Source: Acidobacteriota bacterium (lineage in GTDB: Bacteria > Acidobacteriota > Blastocatellia > UBA7656). From it: a DNA stretch of 64,000 nucleotides. This document shows positions 24,687 through 32,842 of this stretch, piece after piece. Both the position numbers and the translations under genes were made by a program. The stretch's first letter is position 1. Each line of letters begins with the position of its first letter. The notes beneath the pieces are model-generated. The model searched no databases, had not been told where the DNA came from, and saw nothing but the letters and a program-made list of their open reading frames with translations. Location: NCBI GenBank assembly GCA_040754075.1, contig JBFMDH010000003.1, positions 78,307 through 142,306 on the forward strand, read 5' to 3'.

Positions 24687-25679
24687 TCAATTAAAATGCG
24701 GGACGATTTCTTTGGCATAAATATCAAGCTGTTCTTCTTCGTCGCCGCTCATCAGGTAAATGTTAAATTGCGTGACGCCAATCTCTTTTAACTCCTGCAA
24801 GCGGCGTTTATGTTCTTCAACGGTTCCGACGATGGCAAAGCGGTCAACGATTTCATCGGTCACAAATTCGGCATTGGAACTGCCGACCTCCGCGTGATGC
24901 AGATAGTTATACCCTTGACGATTTTGCACATATGAAGTCAAAGCTTCGGGCAACGCATCCATGCCGTATTTCGCAATCAAATCGACGACGTGATTGGAAA
25001 CGAGCGCCGGAAACCAACGCACCTGTTCGCGGGCTTTGGCTAAATCATCTGACACCCAGGCGGGCGCGGCGCTCATCACGCGATATTTGGAAAAATCCTT
25101 GCCCGCTTCTTCGCAACCTTCTTTGACATACCCCAGACACCAGCGAATCAAATCCGGGTCGGCGAATTGCAAAATTACACCATCGCCCGCGCGACCCGCG
25201 CAACGCAAAGCTTTCGGCCCGTAGCCGGCAACCCAGACCGGCGGCACATCTCCGGTCGTCCAGTTGAATTGCAAATCGCGCCCTTCGTAATTGACGGTAT
25301 CGCCCGCGCATAAATGTCTAACGACATTCACGGTTTCTTCCAAACGCTCAAGCGTCAAAGGTTTTTTGCCCATCACGCGGCGCGAACTGTCGCCACGCCC
25401 TATCCCCAAATCCATGCGCCCGCCAGTGATGCGATTTATAGTCGCAAGCAAACTCGCGGTCACCGTCGCATCGCGCACGCCGGGATTGGTTACACAAGTG
25501 CCAAAACGCATTCGCTCGGTATTTGCGCCCATCAAAGTGAGCAACGGATAAGGCTCTTGCCAGAGGACGTGCGAATCGAACATCCAGCCGTAAGCGAACC
25601 CTCCGGCTTCGGCTTGTTTGGTGAGCGCAATGATTCTTTCAACAGGCATATCGGGTTTGAAGGTGATTGCGAATTCCAT
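24687..25679 (-). CDS. Luciferase-like (LLM class) F420/flavin-dependent oxidoreductase
   Basis: 330 residues with the TIM-barrel pattern of the LLM superfamily: GWMFDSHVLWQEPYPLL, RMRFGTCVTNPGVRDAT, DLGIGRGDSSRRVMG, PPVWVAGYGPKALR and GDGVILQFADPD. The start ATG is preceded by AAGGAG, which sits right against the left heptamer array. The substrate is unknown. Its companions (a beta-ureidopropionase-like amidase and an NCS1 permease) make a role in uptake and breakdown of a nitrogen heterocycle plausible, but this is inference. Confidence 0.88.
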   Translation of the reverse strand: MEFAITFKPDMPVERIIALTKQAEAGGFAYGWMFDSHVLWQEPYPLLTLMGANTERMRFGTCVTNPGVRDATVTASLLATINRITGGRMDLGIGRGDSSRRVMGKKPLTLERLEETVNVVRHLCAGDTVNYEGRDLQFNWTTGDVPPVWVAGYGPKALRCAGRAGDGVILQFADPDLIRWCLGYVKEGCEEAGKDFSKYRVMSAAPAWVSDDLAKAREQVRWFPALVSNHVVDLIAKYGMDALPEALTSYVQNRQGYNYLHHAEVGSSNAEFVTDEIVDRFAIVGTVEEHKRRLQELKEIGVTQFNIYLMSGDEEEQLDIYAKEIVPHFN

Positions 25680-25693
25680 AAGCTCCTTTTAGT

Positions 25694-25721
25694 GCTGAGG
25701 ACTGAGGACTGAGGACTGAGT
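25694..25721. repeat. Left heptamer array of the cassette
   Basis: GCTGAGG followed by three ACTGAGG/ACTGAGT units, preceded by AGT. It is the inverted counterpart of 26130-26160. Confidence 0.9.
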
Positions 25722-26108
25722 TCAAGCAGTTCTTTGCTCATTTCGCTGTTTTTCAACGGATGAACGCAATCCACCGATTATTCGTCCAACTTCTTCAGCT
25801 TGTACTAATAATTGGTTAAATTCATCTTGATTAAGGTAGCCGACATCAAAGGCTATATAAAGTTGAGAGCGAACTTCAGCGCAAGAGGCTTTTGCTGTTG
25901 ATAGAAATTGATGAAATTCCGTTCTACGCCCTCTTTTAAACCCTTCAGCGATGTTCGACATTATTGAAACTGAAGCGCGTTGAATCTGAGACGAGAGTCC
26001 AAAGTCTTTAGCCCAACTCCCACGTCGTGTGGATTTATAAATTCGACAAGTCAATAAGCGAGCTTTCTGCCAAGCTATCAAATCTTCAAAACGTTCTACT
26101 CTACCCAT
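25722..26108 (-). CDS. Four-helix-bundle protein (S23/IVP, Avd-like family)
   Basis: 128 residues, strong site AAGGAGG before the ATG. It has the family pattern: [13 protein letters not shown] at the N-terminus, then [43 protein letters not shown] and a final helix [16 protein letters not shown]. Relatives are encoded in intervening sequences of 23S rRNA genes and, as Avd, beside diversity-generating retroelements, where they form basic pentamers that bind nucleic acid. Neither rRNA nor reverse transcriptase is present here. The gene sits alone between inverted heptamer arrays within a catabolic gene group. It may bind the hairpin formed by those arrays, which is an inference. The exact function of the solitary members is not known to me. 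Confidence 0.92.
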   Translation of the reverse strand: MGRVERFEDLIAWQKARLLTCRIYKSTRRGSWAKDFGLSSQIQRASVSIMSNIAEGFKRGRRTEFHQFLSTAKASCAEVRSQLYIAFDVGYLNQDEFNQLLVQAEEVGRIIGGLRSSVEKQRNEQRTA

Positions 26109-26129
26109 TGCTTGCCTCCTTGTTTGACA

Positions 26130-26160
26130 ACTCAGTCCTCAGTCCTCAGCACTCAGTCCT
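26130..26160. repeat. Right heptamer array of the cassette
   Basis: Units CTCAGTC, CTCAGTC, CTCAGCA, CTCAGTC. It is the reverse complement of the left array apart from the unit order at the outer edge, and it ends at the stop codon of the next gene. Confidence 0.9.
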
Positions 26161-27029
26161 TATTCTTCAACTAACTCAAGGTAGGTTTCCGGTCTTCTAT
26201 CGCGGAAAAATTGCCAGGTATTGCGCACTTCGCGAATTTCATCCAGATTCAAATCGGCGACCACGAGTTCATCTTTATCGCGTGAAGCCTGGGCGATGAT
26301 TTTGCCGCGCGGGTTGCAGAAATAGCTCTTGCCGTAAAATTCGCCGATGTCCCAGGGCTGTTCGTGCCCGACGCGATTGATAGCGCCGATGAAATAACCG
26401 TTGGCAACCGCGTGCGCCGGTTGTTCGAGTTCCCATAAATATTCCGAAAGTCCCGCAACCGTTGCCGAAGGATTGAAGACAATCTCTGCGCCGTTCAAAC
26501 CTAAAGCGCGCGCGCCTTCGGGAAAGTGCCGGTCATAGCAAATGTAGACGCCAACCTGCGCAAAGGCTGTGCGAAACGTCGGGTAGCCGAGATTGCCCGG
26601 TTTGAAGTAGAACTTTTCCCAAAAACCCGGCGCAACGTGCGGAATATGATTTTTGCGATATTTGCCGAGATAAGTGCCGTCTGCATCAATTACCGCGGCG
26701 GTGTTGTAATAAACGCCGGTAATCTCTTCTTCGTAAATCGGCACGATGATGACCATGCCATGTTTTTTGGCGACCTCCTGCATGAGCTTAACCGTAGGTC
26801 CATCGGGAATGCGTTCAACCGCGTCATACCAGCGCGTGGTTTGCTCGGCGCAAAAATACGGGGTGGTGAACACTTCCTGCATACAGATTATCTGCACGCC
26901 CTGACGGGCAGCCGCTTCAATGAAGCCCAAATTCTTTTCGATATTTGCCTGTTTGATTTTTTCAAGCGGCTCCTCAGTCGAACAAGCGTTGGTCGCTTGA
27001 ATGAGTCCGCACTTAACAATCTTTGCCAT
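26160..27029 (-). CDS. Nitrilase-superfamily amidase, beta-ureidopropionase-like
   Basis: 289 residues from the ATG at 27029 (GAGAGGAG eight bases upstream). The catalytic Glu-Lys-Cys set is visible: E52 (CMQEVF), K126 (YRKNHIPH) and C164 (YICYDRHFPEGARALG). The stretch GAEIVFNPSATVAGLSEYLWELE and the end AINRVGHEQPW...FYGKSYFCNPRGK resemble beta-ureidopropionase, which hydrolyses N-carbamoyl-beta-alanine to beta-alanine, CO2 and ammonia in reductive pyrimidine breakdown. N-carbamoyl-putrescine or other carbamoyl substrates remain possible. Dihydropyrimidinase and dihydropyrimidine dehydrogenase are not in the window. The permease of the NCS1 family nearby fits the reading. Confidence 0.9.
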   Translation of the reverse strand: MAKIVKCGLIQATNACSTEEPLEKIKQANIEKNLGFIEAAARQGVQIICMQEVFTTPYFCAEQTTRWYDAVERIPDGPTVKLMQEVAKKHGMVIIVPIYEEEITGVYYNTAAVIDADGTYLGKYRKNHIPHVAPGFWEKFYFKPGNLGYPTFRTAFAQVGVYICYDRHFPEGARALGLNGAEIVFNPSATVAGLSEYLWELEQPAHAVANGYFIGAINRVGHEQPWDIGEFYGKSYFCNPRGKIIAQASRDKDELVVADLNLDEIREVRNTWQFFRDRRPETYLELVEE

Positions 27030-27092
27030 GACAATTGCTCCTCTCAATGGTTTGAAGAAATCTCAAGACCGGTTATTCATACCCAATCAGAT

Positions 27093-27899
27093 TCATTTTT
27101 TCACTTTGAAAACCAACGCCTGCAATTTAGTTTTCAAAGGCTTATCGCCTAATTGTTTTGCAAGCTTTTCGGCGACTGCTTCGATAACTTTTTCTTTATC
27201 TACACCGCGCTCATTGATGGCATTGATGATCGGATTTCCTTCAACCGTCCCACGCGCGGCGTCCTGCGCTGTTGGACTTTCGCCGGTCATCGTGACGATG
27301 TCCATTTGTATATCAATGAAACCGGCCTCTTTTAAAAACGCTTGAACCCCTTCGGGATTGTCGAGACTAAAAGGAATTTCATAAAAAGCGGGTGGGTCAT
27401 TATCAAAAAAACTTTGAATCGTTTCATGGGCAATCTGTGCCATTTCATTTTTTTCAATCGCATCCCAGACGCTGAATAAAAAAATACCTCCGGGTTTCAA
27501 CACGCGCTTCACTTCACATAAAGCGGTAACTTTATCGGGAACAAACATCAAGCCGAATTGACAGATGGCGGCGTCAAACGTTTCATCCGCAAAAGGCAGG
27601 TTCATCGCATCGGCTTGTTGCCATTCAATAATTTCATCAGCAGTGAATTTGCGTTTTGCGACCTCCATCATCTCCGGGTTGAGGTCGGTCGCCACCAGTC
27701 GCGCGGTTGCAGGCAGCGTGTCTTTCAGTTTGCGCGTCACCATTCCCGTCCCGCAGGCGATTTCAAGGACGGCAGCATTTTCTTGAACGGTTATGCGCCG
27801 AACCAGGTCTCGCGCATAAGGCGCGAAGAAAACCGGGACAAGAAAACGGTCGTAGTTTTCAGGAATCGAACCGGCGAATGCCACGTTTGCGTCAGCCAT
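27093..27899 (-). CDS. Class I SAM-dependent methyltransferase
   Basis: 268 residues, GAGAGG before the ATG. Motif I is VLEIACGTG (44-52), followed by ATDLNPEMMEVA, the QQADAMNLPFADETFDAAICQFGLMFV stretch and VLKPGGIFLFSVWD, as in the UbiE/Methyltransf_11 group. The acceptor is unknown. It is in the same direction as its neighbours but separated by 63 and 9 bases, so it may be part of their transcript. Confidence 0.9.
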   Translation of the reverse strand: MADANVAFAGSIPENYDRFLVPVFFAPYARDLVRRITVQENAAVLEIACGTGMVTRKLKDTLPATARLVATDLNPEMMEVAKRKFTADEIIEWQQADAMNLPFADETFDAAICQFGLMFVPDKVTALCEVKRVLKPGGIFLFSVWDAIEKNEMAQIAHETIQSFFDNDPPAFYEIPFSLDNPEGVQAFLKEAGFIDIQMDIVTMTGESPTAQDAARGTVEGNPIINAINERGVDKEKVIEAVAEKLAKQLGDKPLKTKLQALVFKVKK

Positions 27900-27908
27900 A
27901 AAAACCTC

Positions 27909-28916
27909 TCAAAATTTTATATCGATGAAAATCCAGCCGGTTTGCGGCATTCCTGAAATCAACGAAGGTTCAAATTTGTATTGCATCACGGATTGCAAAG
28001 CCCGTTGGTCTAAGCCATTGCCGGCGCGTTTCAATACATAAGCGCGGGCGGCACGACCATCGGCGGCAACCAAAATCTTCAACTTTACGGTGCCGCTCAA
28101 TTTGCCTGTGCGGGCGCGTTCCGATGGCAATAATTTAACCGATTGACGAATGCCTATGGGATTCGATTCGTTACCATAACGGTTCGGATAGATTGCGCCT
28201 TCGGTGGTTTTACGCGGGCGGGTCGCCACGCCGGTTTCCTGGGCGCGAATGCGTTCGATGGCGTTTTGTACGGCAAGACGAAACTCTTCGCGCAAGGTAT
28301 TGTCCGGCGTCACCGCATCGATGCCGACCATTGCGACCTGTAATTGGTCAATGGCATCTTCCGCGCCGATTTGCCCCAAAGCCCACACCGCATCATAACG
28401 CACATCGAATGACACATCGTTTAGCGCATCGAGCAATTCATCAACTGCGGCGTCATCCTGCATCAAGCCAAGCGCCGTGACGGCTGCCGACCGCACGATT
28501 GCCGAACCATCATCAAGCATATTGGAAATGGCGACGGCGCTTTTGCGTTCGCCAATCATGCCAAGCGCAAAGACGGCGGCGGCGCGCACTTCGGAATCTT
28601 TATCGGCAAGAGCTTTGGTGAGCGCCGGAACCGCGCGCGGGTCGGTGATTTGCCCAAGCGCAAAAGCCACGGCTTCACGCACGGTTTCGTCTTTATCAAA
28701 CAAAGCGGCATTGAGTTGAGGCACTGCTTCTCTGGCACGCAACGCGCCCAGGTCGTTGGCAGCTTCGCGACGTTTAAACGGGTCAGAGCTTTTTAAATCG
28801 GCAAGCAATCGCGAAGGCGCGGGGGATGCAGAAACAGATTTTTGCGCCAGGGTTTGAGTTGAAAAATTGATCAGGCAAAGCGCAAGCGCGATGATGACGG
28901 TGATTGATTTGCTCAT
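27909..28916 (-). CDS. Secreted HEAT-repeat protein with TonB-like C-terminal domain
   Basis: 335 residues from the ATG at 28916, which gives a normal signal peptide (SITVIIALALCLINFSTQTLAQ); an ATG at 28949 is also in frame. Residues about 45-200 are five HEAT/PBS-lyase repeats of about 31 residues (SDPFKRREAANDLGALRAREAV, then KDETVREAVAFALGQI and so on). The C-terminal 80 residues form a TonB_C-like domain (SGTVKLKILVAADGRAARAYVLKRAGNGLDQRALQSVMQYKFEP). Such fusions are periplasmic and may support TonB-type transport or bind proteins. A Tyr-less C-terminus and lack of a membrane helix argue against a true TonB. Confidence 0.85.
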   Translation of the reverse strand: MSKSITVIIALALCLINFSTQTLAQKSVSASPAPSRLLADLKSSDPFKRREAANDLGALRAREAVPQLNAALFDKDETVREAVAFALGQITDPRAVPALTKALADKDSEVRAAAVFALGMIGERKSAVAISNMLDDGSAIVRSAAVTALGLMQDDAAVDELLDALNDVSFDVRYDAVWALGQIGAEDAIDQLQVAMVGIDAVTPDNTLREEFRLAVQNAIERIRAQETGVATRPRKTTEGAIYPNRYGNESNPIGIRQSVKLLPSERARTGKLSGTVKLKILVAADGRAARAYVLKRAGNGLDQRALQSVMQYKFEPSLISGMPQTGWIFIDIKF

Positions 28917-28954
28917 CACAGATATTTTATTTGTTGCATTGAGAATCATAAATT

Positions 28955-30451
28955 TTATTCGCTGGTTTGAGTTTTGATTTCACTTTGCATCAAGGCAAAG
29001 TAGACCACGAAGCTGATAGCAAAGGTTACAAACCAGGCATAAGTATAGATGCTATCAAAAAAAATCGGATTCGCCACCAGACCGTTCGGCGTTGTCGCGG
29101 CTCGGATGAAGCCCGGAAAGACCGGGATAATCGCGACACCCATAGCAATCACGGCTCGCCAGTTGATGCCATTCGCGTAACTGTAAATGCCGTTTTCCAA
29201 AAATAAATCCGGTAGCGAAAGTTTCTGTTTGCGCAGAATCCAGTAATCGCAAATCATCACTCCACCGATTGCCCCCATCAGCCCCGAATAACCAATCAGC
29301 CAGGTGAAAATATATGCCGCCGCATCTCTGTATAATTTCCACGGCATCATCAACACGCCGATGATTGCCGTAATTAACCCGCCCGTCACATAAGAGATTT
29401 TTTGCGGATTGAGATTGGAAAAATCATTTGAAGGCGACACTACATTGGCTGCCATATTGGTCGTCAGTTGCGCAGCAAAAATTACGATGGTGGCAAACAG
29501 CACAATCACCACACTATTAAACTGCCCGACAAGTTCAACCGGATTGGCAATCGGGCGACCGAAAATCAACACGGTTGCCGAGGTGGTCGCAACCCCGATA
29601 AAGGCGAATGCCGTCATCGTCGTCGGCAGCCCCAAGGCCTGTCCGAGCATTTGTGAACGCTGGCTTCTGGCATAGCGCGTAAAATCGGGAATGTTCAAAC
29701 TGAGCGTCGCCCAGTAACCGACGCTTGCGGTAAGCGCAGGTGGAAACATTTGCCAGAATGACGGGCGCGGGTTGGTCGGGTCTGTGTGTTGTAAAAGCGA
29801 AACGGAATCGAGCACGCGACCCATGCCACCGGCTTCATTCGTCGCCCAAAAAAGTAAAATCGCGCCGCCCGCAAGCAGCAAGGGCGCTGACCAGCTTTCG
29901 AGATATTTGATGCCTTCGATGCCGCGCACAATGATAAAGACCTGAATCAACCAGAAAACGAAAAACATAATAAAGGTGTGACCGGGCACTGATGCCCAAC
30001 CGCTCCACATGACCCGCATGAGTCCATCGAAAGCTTCGCCGCCAATCCAGGTTTGAATGCCGAACCATCCGCAAGCAACCAACGCCCGCGCCATCGCCGC
30101 GAGGTTTGCTCCTTTCGTGCCAAACGAGGCGCGACACAAAACCGGAAACGACACGCCGTATTTGGTTCCGGCATGGGCGTTCAAAATCATGGGGATTAAC
30201 ACAATGGTATTGCCAAGCAAAATCGTAATCATCGCTTGCCACCAGTTCATCCCCTGTTCGATGAAACCTCCGGCAAGCGTATAGGTAGTAATCACCACGC
30301 TCATGCCGATCCACAAGGCGGCGATGTTATACGTTGACCAGGTGCGTTCTTTGATGGTCGTTGGTGCAAGGTCAGGGTTCCAGAGCGACGAATGCGAAAC
30401 CTCCTGGGTGAGTTCAACGAAATCATGCTCACCTTCTGTTTGAACAGCCAT
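28955..30451 (-). CDS. NCS1 family nucleobase/hydantoin/allantoin permease
   Basis: 498 residues, about 12 membrane helices. NCS1 features: the N-terminal NPDLAPTTIKERTWSTYNIAALWIGM, then GTKYGVSFPVLCRASFG, GIQTWIGGEAF, and PDFTRYARSQRSQ with the cation-site region. GAGGTAAGAC precedes the ATG. The family imports uracil, cytosine, thiamine, hydantoins or allantoin with Na+ or H+. Next to a beta-ureidopropionase-like amidase, a pyrimidine or hydantoin substrate is most likely. Confidence 0.94.
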   Translation of the reverse strand: MAVQTEGEHDFVELTQEVSHSSLWNPDLAPTTIKERTWSTYNIAALWIGMSVVITTYTLAGGFIEQGMNWWQAMITILLGNTIVLIPMILNAHAGTKYGVSFPVLCRASFGTKGANLAAMARALVACGWFGIQTWIGGEAFDGLMRVMWSGWASVPGHTFIMFFVFWLIQVFIIVRGIEGIKYLESWSAPLLLAGGAILLFWATNEAGGMGRVLDSVSLLQHTDPTNPRPSFWQMFPPALTASVGYWATLSLNIPDFTRYARSQRSQMLGQALGLPTTMTAFAFIGVATTSATVLIFGRPIANPVELVGQFNSVVIVLFATIVIFAAQLTTNMAANVVSPSNDFSNLNPQKISYVTGGLITAIIGVLMMPWKLYRDAAAYIFTWLIGYSGLMGAIGGVMICDYWILRKQKLSLPDLFLENGIYSYANGINWRAVIAMGVAIIPVFPGFIRAATTPNGLVANPIFFDSIYTYAWFVTFAISFVVYFALMQSEIKTQTSE

Positions 30452-30639
30452 GTCTTACCTCAAATGGGGTTGGGATATGGGGCGTTGTTTCGCTGCCTAG
30501 GCATCATACTTGAATTAACGCGAATATAAAACCTCGGAGGCTTACAAAAACTCTTCGCAATCTCAACGGCAATGCTACAATGTCGAACTGAAAATCCGGC
30601 TTTGCAGTTAATTTTTAAAGGAATAATTTTTCAACTTAG

Positions 30640-31356
30640 ATGAGCACACTCACGCTGATAAGACATGGGCAGGCAACCCCGTTTGAAAAAATTACCGACC
30701 GGCTTTCCGAAATTGGCGAAGCGCAATCCCGCAAACTCGCCGATTACTGGCTGCGTTACGGTGTGCAATTTGACGAAGTGTATGTGGGTACGCTCACCCG
30801 CCATCACCGCACGGCGGAAATCGTTTATGAGGGCTACAGTCAAGCGGGACTTCCGCTGCCTGAGCCGGTGGTGATGAGTGAGTTCAATGAATATGATGCC
30901 GATGGCATTTTGCATCGCCTGCGTCCCGCGCTCGCCGAAAAAAATCCCGAATTTCGCAGGCTTTGTGTAGAGTTTGACGCCAACAAAGACACCCCCAACC
31001 GCAATCGCTATTTCCAAAAAATGTTTGAAGCATTGATGACCATCTGGCTTGAAGGTCACATTCATCTGTCGGATGTCGAATCGTGGCTGTCGTTCAGCGC
31101 GCGGGTTGAACGGGGGTTGAAAAAAATCATTCAAGGCGGCAGCCGTCGTCGCATCGCGGTGTTTACTTCGGGCGGACCCATCGGCGTGATGGTGCAAATC
31201 GCCGTTAATGCGACGGAACAAAGCGCCCTTGACCTCAACTGGCGCATCCGCAATTGTTCAATCACCGAACTGCTTTTCAATCGCAATAAATTATCGCTTG
31301 ATTGGTTCAACGCGACTCCGCATCTTGACGAACCGCATTTGCGCACCTATCGATGA
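30640..31356 (+). CDS. Histidine phosphatase (phosphoglycerate mutase-like)
   Basis: 238 residues. The phosphohistidine motif LIRHGQA is at residues 6-12. A second Arg/His set (GTLTRHHRTAEIVYEG) and the late FTSGGPIGVMVQIAVN region, where the catalytic His of this superfamily normally sits, follow. In that last motif the usual GH is replaced by GG, so one active-site His may be missing or shifted. Only a distant AAGGA is seen upstream. The function (sugar phosphate or other phosphatase) is not determined. Confidence 0.88.
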   Translation: MSTLTLIRHGQATPFEKITDRLSEIGEAQSRKLADYWLRYGVQFDEVYVGTLTRHHRTAEIVYEGYSQAGLPLPEPVVMSEFNEYDADGILHRLRPALAEKNPEFRRLCVEFDANKDTPNRNRYFQKMFEALMTIWLEGHIHLSDVESWLSFSARVERGLKKIIQGGSRRRIAVFTSGGPIGVMVQIAVNATEQSALDLNWRIRNCSITELLFNRNKLSLDWFNATPHLDEPHLRTYR

Positions 31357-31378
31357 CGTAAGCGAGTAGCGACAATAA

Positions 31379-31582
31379 TTATTCGCTGGCGTCGCTTTCG
31401 CTTTCTTCCGTGACAACTGTGTAGCCGGTTACAATATGCCAGAAGGTGTCGCCGTCGTTTAAAAACCTATCGCCAATATTGATGGCAAGCAACAGGCAAC
31501 AGATGAATACCGCTTCGCTCAAAGAAGGCGCAAAGCTGCGCTTCGTTTTAGCGGCGCTCTGAGGCAGGGCGTCGGCAGTCAC
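31379..31582 (-). pseudogene. Remnant of a larger membrane protein
   Basis: A 67-residue frame with one membrane helix (EAVFICCLLLAINIGDRFL) followed by NDGDTFWHIVTG. That motif is typical of the N-terminus of long polytopic membrane proteins in this group of bacteria. The frame then turns into an acidic tail and stops, so it seems to be a truncated copy. It could also be a real small membrane protein. Apart from it and the hairpin at 31690, the gap 31357-31778 holds nothing recognisable. Confidence 0.35.
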
Positions 31583-31689
31583 CGACTGAGCAAATGATAA
31601 AGGCGAATCGAAAGCGGATTTGAGGTTTTTCAGGTTATTGGAAATCGACGGATAAGGCTGATGGCAAATGTCAGGAGGGCTGTTGATGC

Positions 31690-31740
31690 AATTCTAAAGC
31701 GACCGCGAGTTTGAACACGGTCGCTTTAGAATTAGCTTTT
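31690..31740 (+). terminator. Perfect 16-bp hairpin with T-run
   Basis: Arms 31690-31705 and 31718-31733 are exact complements and are followed on the plus strand by AGCTTTTTTC. It could end transcripts from the phosphatase gene and separates it from the minus-strand oxidoreductase gene. Confidence 0.75.
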
Positions 31741-31778
31741 TTCGGCGATGAACACAAGACTTTAATTCTGCACGAGGG

Positions 31779-32795
31779 TTAATCGGCAGCGGTTTTAACC
31801 AGTTGTTTGCCGGTGTTTTTACCCTGTAGCATTGAGAGAAAGGCTTTCGGCATGTTTTCAAAGCCAGGTTCGATGGTCTCTTCGTATTTCAACTTGCCTT
31901 GGTTGAGCCACGTCGCCATTTGCGCGATGCCTTCCGGGAAGCGGTCAGCGAAACGCGAAACGATGAAGCCTTCGGCGCGCGCCTGTTTGACAAGCAGGGT
32001 TCCCAAAATCAATCGCGGACCCATTTCAGGTTTTTCAAGATTGTATTGCGAAATCTGCCCGCAGATTGAAACCCGCGCAAACGGATTGAGATTGATGAAG
32101 ACCGCGTCACTAATTGCCCCGCCGACATTATCGAAATAACCATCAATGCCATTCGGGCAAAGTTCCCTGAGTTTGGCGACGTAGTTTTCTGTGGTTTTAT
32201 AATTGAACGCCGCGTCGAATCCGAGTTGGTTGGTAAGCCACGCGACTTTATCATCGGTTCCGGCAATGCCGACCGCGCGACAGCCTTTAATTTTGGCGAT
32301 TTGTCCGACGAATGAACCGACGGCTCCGGCTGCGCCTGAAACGACGACGGTGTCGCCCGCCTTCGGTTGGCAAAGTTCCAGAAAGCCGAAATAGGCAGTC
32401 ATTCCCGGCATGCCTAAAATGCCAAGCGCAGTTGAGATGGGCGCTAGATTGGGGTCAAGTTTTCTCACGCCTTCGCCACTGGTGACGGCATATTCCTGCC
32501 AGCCGAAATAGCCTTCGACATAATCGCCGGAGTGGTACTGCGCATTTTTCGATTCGATGACTTTGCCGACCACGCCGCCGACCATCACGCCGCCGATTTT
32601 TACGGGTTCGGCGTAAGATTTGGCATCGTTCATACGCCCGCGCATATACGGGTCAACCGAAAGGTAAATGGACTGAACCAAAAACTCGCCGTCTTTAAGT
32701 TCAGGAATCGGCGTCTCAACTAAATTAAAATCGGATTCTTTGGGAAACCCGACCGGACGCGCCGCAAGCGTAAATTGTCTATTAATTTGTGGCAT
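31779..32795 (-). CDS. NADP-dependent MDR oxidoreductase (CurA/leukotriene B4 dehydrogenase-like)
   Basis: 338 residues, GGGAGAA before the ATG. The family pattern is complete: LVETPIPELKDGEFLVQSIY, SVDPYMRGRM, GGVMVGGVVGKVIES, the nucleotide-binding motif VVSGAAGAVGSFVGQIAK, and DGYFDNVGG. It reduces double bonds of enones with NADPH and lacks the zinc ligands of alcohol dehydrogenases. The role in this genome is likely detoxification of reactive carbonyls. It is a single gene. Confidence 0.93.
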   Translation of the reverse strand: MPQINRQFTLAARPVGFPKESDFNLVETPIPELKDGEFLVQSIYLSVDPYMRGRMNDAKSYAEPVKIGGVMVGGVVGKVIESKNAQYHSGDYVEGYFGWQEYAVTSGEGVRKLDPNLAPISTALGILGMPGMTAYFGFLELCQPKAGDTVVVSGAAGAVGSFVGQIAKIKGCRAVGIAGTDDKVAWLTNQLGFDAAFNYKTTENYVAKLRELCPNGIDGYFDNVGGAISDAVFINLNPFARVSICGQISQYNLEKPEMGPRLILGTLLVKQARAEGFIVSRFADRFPEGIAQMATWLNQGKLKYEETIEPGFENMPKAFLSMLQGKNTGKQLVKTAAD

Positions 32796-32842
32796 AGATT
32801 TCTCCCTTAAATAGTTTTGACGGCATTATAGCGTAAACAAAA

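Larger units (their letters stand above)
25691..26160. mobile_element. Cassette: four-helix-bundle gene bracketed by inverted heptamer arrays
   Basis: A 470-bp unit. Both ends carry the same 22-bp core (GTGCTGAGGACTGAGGACTGAG) in inverted orientation, and inside lies only the four-helix-bundle gene with its own strong ribosome site. The unit fills the space between two same-strand genes exactly. The right end touches the stop codon of the amidase gene (26160-26162) and the left end stops just before the AAGGAG of the oxidoreductase gene. This geometry suggests insertion into a former operon spacer. There is no transposase inside. Confidence 0.7.

Noticed and set aside
25722-26108. Avd of a diversity-generating retroelement
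   Set aside because: The family fits, but no reverse transcriptase and no template/variable repeat pair are present nearby.
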